DNA of 64,000 bases, taken from an uncultured Ruminococcus sp. (GTDB lineage: Bacteria; Bacillota; Clostridia; Oscillospirales; Ruminococcaceae). A program made the translations under genes and the position numbers. Positions 61,514 through 64,000 of the stretch are shown one piece after another; the stretch's first letter is position 1; each line of letters starts with the position of its first letter. The stretch lies in contig CAMCRP010000007.1 of NCBI GenBank assembly GCA_945877315.1, forward strand, positions 16,396-80,395. Reading direction: 5' to 3'. Under the pieces are notes generated by a model. It did no database searches. It was given only the letters and a program-made list of their open reading frames with translations, and was not told the DNA's origin.

Positions 61514-61613
61514 ATAAACACTCATTGATTTATGGGAATCTCTCGGCACAAAACCACTTATACGAAAGCTTTTGTGCCGATTTCTTCTCCATAATTCTAA
61601 TGGTGTTTAGTAT
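61511..61613. repeat. Palindromic element, copy B
   Basis: This 103-bp imperfect hairpin has ends ATAATAAACAC/GTGTTTAGTAT and a central stem TCGGCACAAAA/TTTTGTGCCGA around a 16-base loop. Its right arm matches the left arm of copy A on the opposite strand over about 50 bases. Its loop matches that of copy C. It abuts the truncated GT8 gene. Confidence 0.7.
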
Positions 61614-61660
61614 AAGTTTGGTATATGACATTTAACATCGGAATAAATCCACACAAAAAT

Positions 61661-61696
61661 AGGCGCACAGCTTACATAAGGGTGAGGTGTGCGCCT
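61661..61696. other. GC-rich hairpin
   Basis: AGGCGCACA/TGTGCGCCT (9 bp) in otherwise AT-rich DNA; followed by TGCTTTGG on the + strand. No gene upstream on either strand explains it. Confidence 0.45.
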
Positions 61697-61808
61697 TGCT
61701 TTGGCTTTATGCTTGATTTTTTTATAATCGGGACCCGGATACGTCACTCAGGTAGCAAGAAAAATAAAATTGTCGATTTTATCAGCAGTTTCTTAGTATA
61801 AGGGGATT

Positions 61809-61911
61809 ATACTAATTTCCTATCATAAAGTTGACAAAAAATCCGTGCAAAAGCTTGCGTATATGGGTTTTGTGCGGATTTTTTGTCTATACTTTGATTA
61901 GAAATTAGTAT
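61809..61911. repeat. Palindromic element, copy C
   Basis: This 103-bp imperfect hairpin has ends ATACTAATTTC/GAAATTAGTAT and an inner stem GACAAAAAATCCG-GCAAAA / TTTTG-GCGGATTTTTTGTC. The loop GCTTGCGTATATGGG resembles those of copies A and B, but the outer arms have diverged. It lies 37 bases from the stop of the RHH-like gene. Confidence 0.65.
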
Positions 61912-61947
61912 TAGACCCGTGACATTCATTTTTATGAATAATCTCGG

Positions 61948-62172
61948 TTACTTGCCCTTTTGCTGTTTTTCAAGATTTTCAAGATATTGGTAGTATTCCT
62001 CCAGACGTTTCCAAACATAGTTTTTAAGCTCGGTACCCGGTGTGGTTTTGTTGATGGTACACCATTTCTTGAAGTCTTCTGCTTCATCGGTTCTCATTCG
62101 GCAGCTGATAGAGCGCATATTTTCCTTATCCCATTTGCGGGCGTATTGCTTTTGTTTTTCCGATACGGGCAT
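61948..62172 (-). CDS. RHH-like small DNA-binding protein (probable)
   Basis: The 74-residue basic protein (EKQKQYARKWDKENMRSISC, RMRTDEAEDFKKWCTINKTT, PGTELKNYVWKRLEEYYQYL) has a strand-helix-helix pattern like ribbon-helix-helix repressors of mobile elements. The ribosome site AGGAGG is 7 bases before ATG. Two inverted copies of TACTGTTGATAG lie 13 to 51 bases upstream, a good sign of autoregulation. The same motif is found at the promoter of the operon beginning at 63539. Confidence 0.7.
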   Translation of the reverse strand: MPVSEKQKQYARKWDKENMRSISCRMRTDEAEDFKKWCTINKTTPGTELKNYVWKRLEEYYQYLENLEKQQKGK

Positions 62173-62185
62173 ATTATCAATCCTC

Positions 62186-62229
62186 CTATCAACAGTATAT
62201 CACATATTTTCTACTGTTGATAGTGGCAA
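62186..62229 (-). promoter_or_regulatory. Twin operator and promoter of the RHH gene
   Basis: Two 12-base sites in inverted orientation (62186-62197 and 62212-62223), each TACTGTTGATAG on one strand, are 26 bases apart centre to centre. TTGCCA (62229-62224) could be the -35 box directly beside the outer site; TATGTG at 62206-62201 or TATACT at 62199-62194 is a possible -10. Confidence 0.6.
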
Positions 62230-62332
62230 TATGCACTAATATTTTATGGACGTTTGTGCGGAATTACTTTTGTGAGATGCTGTGGAGAAGTTGCGAAGAA
62301 TATGGAATAATAATATATTTTTTGAAAAACAC

Positions 62333-62584
62333 TTGACAAATCGAGGAAAATAGAATACAATATAAGCAGCAACAGAGATTCTGTTGAGCAGGTGGCAAGA
62401 GCTGCCGGGCACATAACGAAGCGAAAGCGGGAGTATGCTGCTAAGTGATGAAGTTCTGACTTGAGTAGGCAACTCAGAATGGAGCTTATTTCGTGGTTGC
62501 ATAGGCACCGGAACCTACTTAGGCAAATTATTTGCTGAAGAAAAAATATGACTAAGAGGAGCCTTGAGAAATCAAGGCTCTTTG
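62333..62584 (+). ncRNA. Structured RNA unit 1 (promoter, RNA, terminator)
   Basis: TTGACA (62333-62338), 17 bases, TACAAT (62356-62361), then about 215 nt with no ORF and many helices: CAACAG/CTGTTG (62370-62386), GGTGGC/GCTGCC, AGCAGC with GCTGCT (62365-62370 with 62437-62442) and GCAAAT/ATTTGC. It ends in GAGCCTTGA/TCAAGGCTC (62559-62580) plus TTT. It shares promoter, AGCAACAGAGAT, GTGATGAAG, GAGCTT and an A-rich block with unit 3. Confidence 0.65.
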
Positions 62585-62602
62585 AAGTTGATGAAAAAGC
62601 AC

Positions 62603-62840
62603 TTGACAAAACGGGGAAAAAAGCATATAATAAAGATGATGAAAGTGGTGCGCTGCTTTCATTAGTGTGGCTGACACTTTAGGGGCACGTCGGAAACGGC
62701 GGGGCGTATCCGAAACTCTGTGGTTCACTGCTGCTTGAAAGTATAGTATGCCTTTTTTAAAGTTGGTCGACCGGAGCGACTATAAAAATCAGCCTTAAAT
62801 GAGAATTTAGCCGGCAGAAATTTTTTCTGTTGGCTTTTTT
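62603..62840 (+). ncRNA. Structured RNA unit 2
   Basis: TTGACA (62603-62608), 17 bases, TATAAT (62626-62631), then about 200 nt. Helices include ATGAAAG/CTTTCAT (62639-62662), AGTGT/ACACT, GTCGGAAACGGC and GTCG/CGAC. The end is a strong 12-bp terminator (62809-62820 with 62824-62835) with six T. The promoter matches units 1 and 3; the body differs, but the overall length is the same. No ORF with a ribosome site. Confidence 0.6.
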
Positions 62841-62936
62841 CATAATTATGCAGGTAAAGGGCTTTGGGGTTTAGCCGGGGATGCAATATGCTGTAATGCT
62901 GCGGAGAATTAATATCAGATTTTTTTGAAATATCAC

Positions 62937-63187
62937 TTGACAAATCAAGGAAATAGCATATAATATAATTAGCAACAGAGATGTTGTCAGAAAACAACAG
63001 TTTTCGGTCAGACCGACGAAGCTTAACAGCCGTGGCGTGTCTGTGAAGTGATGAAGCTATATGCTGCGCCAATATGCAGTATTTAGCAGAGCTTGCGAAG
63101 GGTTTGCATATCAAACCACAAATTGGCTAGATCTAATCGAAAAGAAAAATATGCAGGAGCTTTGCTTATAAAGTGAAGCTCCTTTTT
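62937..63187 (+). ncRNA. Structured RNA unit 3
   Basis: TTGACA (62937-62942), 16 bases, TATAAT (62959-62964), then about 215 nt: CAACA/TGTTG, AGAAAAC/GTTTTC, CGGT/ACCG, GCTATATGC with GCAGTATTTAGC, and GGTTTG/CAAACC. Terminator AGGAGCTT/AAGCTCCT (63155-63183) plus TTTTT. It is a paralogue of unit 1, and the similarity also extends about 60 bases upstream of both promoters (GCTGTGGAGAA and GCTGCGGAGAA). Confidence 0.65.
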
Positions 63188-63263
63188 CTATATACGAAAG
63201 ATTTTTAAAAGAGAAAACAATCCCCACAAAGAGCAGAGCATTAATAACCAATACCAAAAATAA

Positions 63264-63290
63264 ATCCCCTGCGCCGGCGGGGGATTTTTT
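63264..63290 (+). terminator. Stand-alone terminator
   Basis: ATCCCCTGC/GCGGGGGAT with loop GCCG, then TTTTTTG. No gene precedes it closely on the + strand; it would stop read-through from the RNA array into the next operon. Confidence 0.75.
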
Positions 63291-63359
63291 GTTTTCTGTT
63301 GAGATTTCCTTAATTTGCCAATTGCTATATTATTCTACAAGAACGCATTTTTAGCCCTA

Positions 63360-63371
63360 CTATCAACAGTA
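63360..63371. promoter_or_regulatory. Operator copy upstream of the element operon
   Basis: CTATCAACAGTA, identical to the site at 62186-62197, about 85 bases upstream of the promoter of the 63539 gene. Confidence 0.6.
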
Positions 63372-63444
63372 TATTATTCACATAATTATGCTAACAACAG
63401 CGATATGTACAAAAATTATGTTAAAAGTTTGTTTATATTTACTC

Positions 63445-63473
63445 TTGCAAAATACTGTTGACAGTAGTATAAT
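63445..63473 (+). promoter_or_regulatory. Promoter of the element operon with operator in the spacer
   Basis: TTGCAA (63445-63450), 17 bases, TATAAT (63468-63473). TACTGTTGACAG (63453-63464), one change from the 12-base operator, fills the spacer, so a bound repressor would block polymerase. Confidence 0.7.
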
Positions 63474-63538
63474 ATGATTGTAAGGAAAAAACGAAAAAAT
63501 TCCCCGGTTGGGAATAAAATCAAAATGGAGGGGTAAAA

Positions 63539-63865
63539 ATGGCAGCAGTTATCTTATTAATGCCTGTAAAGCTTTTGGGTAAGGCAATGTGTCACATTGC
63601 GGCGGCACTCTTTGGAGCAGTCGGCTTTGTGCTGTGTTTGGTGGGAGCAATTTCAAGCAAGGTCGGGAGCTTTTTGGGAGGTCTGACCCTTTTATCTGTA
63701 ATAATTGCTCTGATATTTGAGAGCAGTATTACCCTGGTGCTGACCTTTGCGGGTATTGCAGTTGCTGAGATTCTTTGTCCGCTTATCATTCTTGCGATTT
63801 CGGGTGGTATGTACGCATTTCGGAATATGCTGCTTGATTTGTCGGAAGATATAGAATTATTTTGA
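63539..63865 (+). CDS. Membrane protein, CD1845-family-like
   Basis: The 108-residue protein has three hydrophobic segments (about 5-35, 43-65 and 66-95) and the pattern LLGKAMCHIAAALFGAVGFV, LCLVGAISSKVGSFLGGLTL. It resembles the CD1845-type proteins of Tn1549-like integrative elements. GGAGGGG is 6 bases before ATG. The next gene starts 14 bases later. This suggests the window ends inside the left part of such an element. The role in conjugation, if any, is unknown. Confidence 0.65.
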   Translation: MAAVILLMPVKLLGKAMCHIAAALFGAVGFVLCLVGAISSKVGSFLGGLTLLSVIIALIFESSITLVLTFAGIAVAEILCPLIILAISGGMYAFRNMLLDLSEDIELF

Positions 63866-63879
63866 GAGGAGAATGTTAT

Positions 63880-64000
63880 ATGTCCAACGAAAATAAGGAA
63901 CCGTCCCTTGAGGAAACCATAAGGGTACAGCAAGCGTTTTTGAAGGCAAAGGCTGAATACGCTGCTCAGGAAGAGGAGCGTAAGAAAAGGATCTACGAGC
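63880..64000 (+). CDS. Element-associated protein, N-terminal part
   Basis: The open frame from ATG 63880 (GAGAGGAG upstream) encodes 40 residues to the window end (SNENKEPSLEETIRVQQAFL, KAKAEYAAQEEERKKRIYE). It is charged and helical. The gene continues beyond the window. No identification is possible from this part; it belongs to the operon with the CD1845-like gene. Confidence 0.6.
   Translation, partial: MSNENKEPSLEETIRVQQAFLKAKAEYAAQEEERKKRIYE

Noticed and set aside
61511..61911. CRISPR array
   Set aside because: The repeated elements are palindromes of about 103 bp with no regular short repeats and spacers.
62236..63114. Minus-strand ORFs at 62236-62508, 62244-62609 and 62725-63114
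   Set aside because: They have no ribosome sites, lie across the three promoter/terminator units, and their shared peptide (YIxCYFLDLSS-like) is only the translated repeat of the promoter.

Overview
The window looks like a chromosomal segment of a spore-forming, Gram-positive Clostridia member, probably of the Oscillospiraceae/Ruminococcaceae type (inference). Supporting signs are the yabP-yabQ-divIC-yabR cluster, dipicolinate synthase, SpoIVB and SpoVAD/SpoVAE, an L27 with the Prp-cleaved N-terminus, rubrerythrin with a PerR-type regulator, strong AGGAGG-type ribosome binding sites and many textbook sigma-A promoters. Most of the window is ordinary core genome. The last 3.5 kb is different.

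Layout: 0-1.7 kb spore cortex/division/S1 genes (+). 1.7-11.4 kb minus-strand genes: SPFH/NfeD pair, MATE exporter, GH31 glucosidase, thiamine salvage operon thiW-thiM-thiE with a structured leader, and thiC behind a TPP riboswitch and terminator. 11.8-15.3 kb a chemoreceptor-like protein and small secreted or zinc-ribbon proteins. 15.4-17.8 kb trmB and dipicolinate synthase. 18-21.6 kb two TrkA-type RCK proteins and a large FtsA-like protein, preceded by a perfect 32-bp palindrome. 21.7-30.7 kb spoIVB, membrane proteins, spoVAD/spoVAE, PAP2, rqcH and an EamA exporter. 31-35.6 kb ilvE, tRNA-Arg(CCT), acetyltransferases, an AraC regulator and an orphan antitoxin with a 12-codon toxin stub. 35.8-44.6 kb galE, rsgA, a MATE gene behind a riboswitch-like leader, a DUF2798 protein, an SGNH hydrolase/SEDS pair and galK. 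44.9-54.1 kb an unknown gene, two tRNA-Gln genes, uvrA and a sigma/anti-sigma/vWA lipoprotein operon. 54.2-60.6 kb rbr-perR, rplU-prp-rpmA-obgE, mrnC, an MBL hydrolase and yebC.

From 60.6 kb the sequence becomes accessory: a decayed GT8 glycosyltransferase that stops at a 103-bp hairpin element, a second such element, a small RHH-like protein, three tandem promoter-plus-terminator units that encode no protein and look like structured ~200-nt RNAs, and then the first genes of what is probably an integrative element (CD1845-like membrane protein). A 12-bp operator, TACTGTTGATAG, occurs at the RHH gene and at the promoter of the last operon, which suggests one regulatory circuit around the RNA array. 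This is the best candidate for an undescribed system here. Functions are assigned by reading motifs, with no database search.
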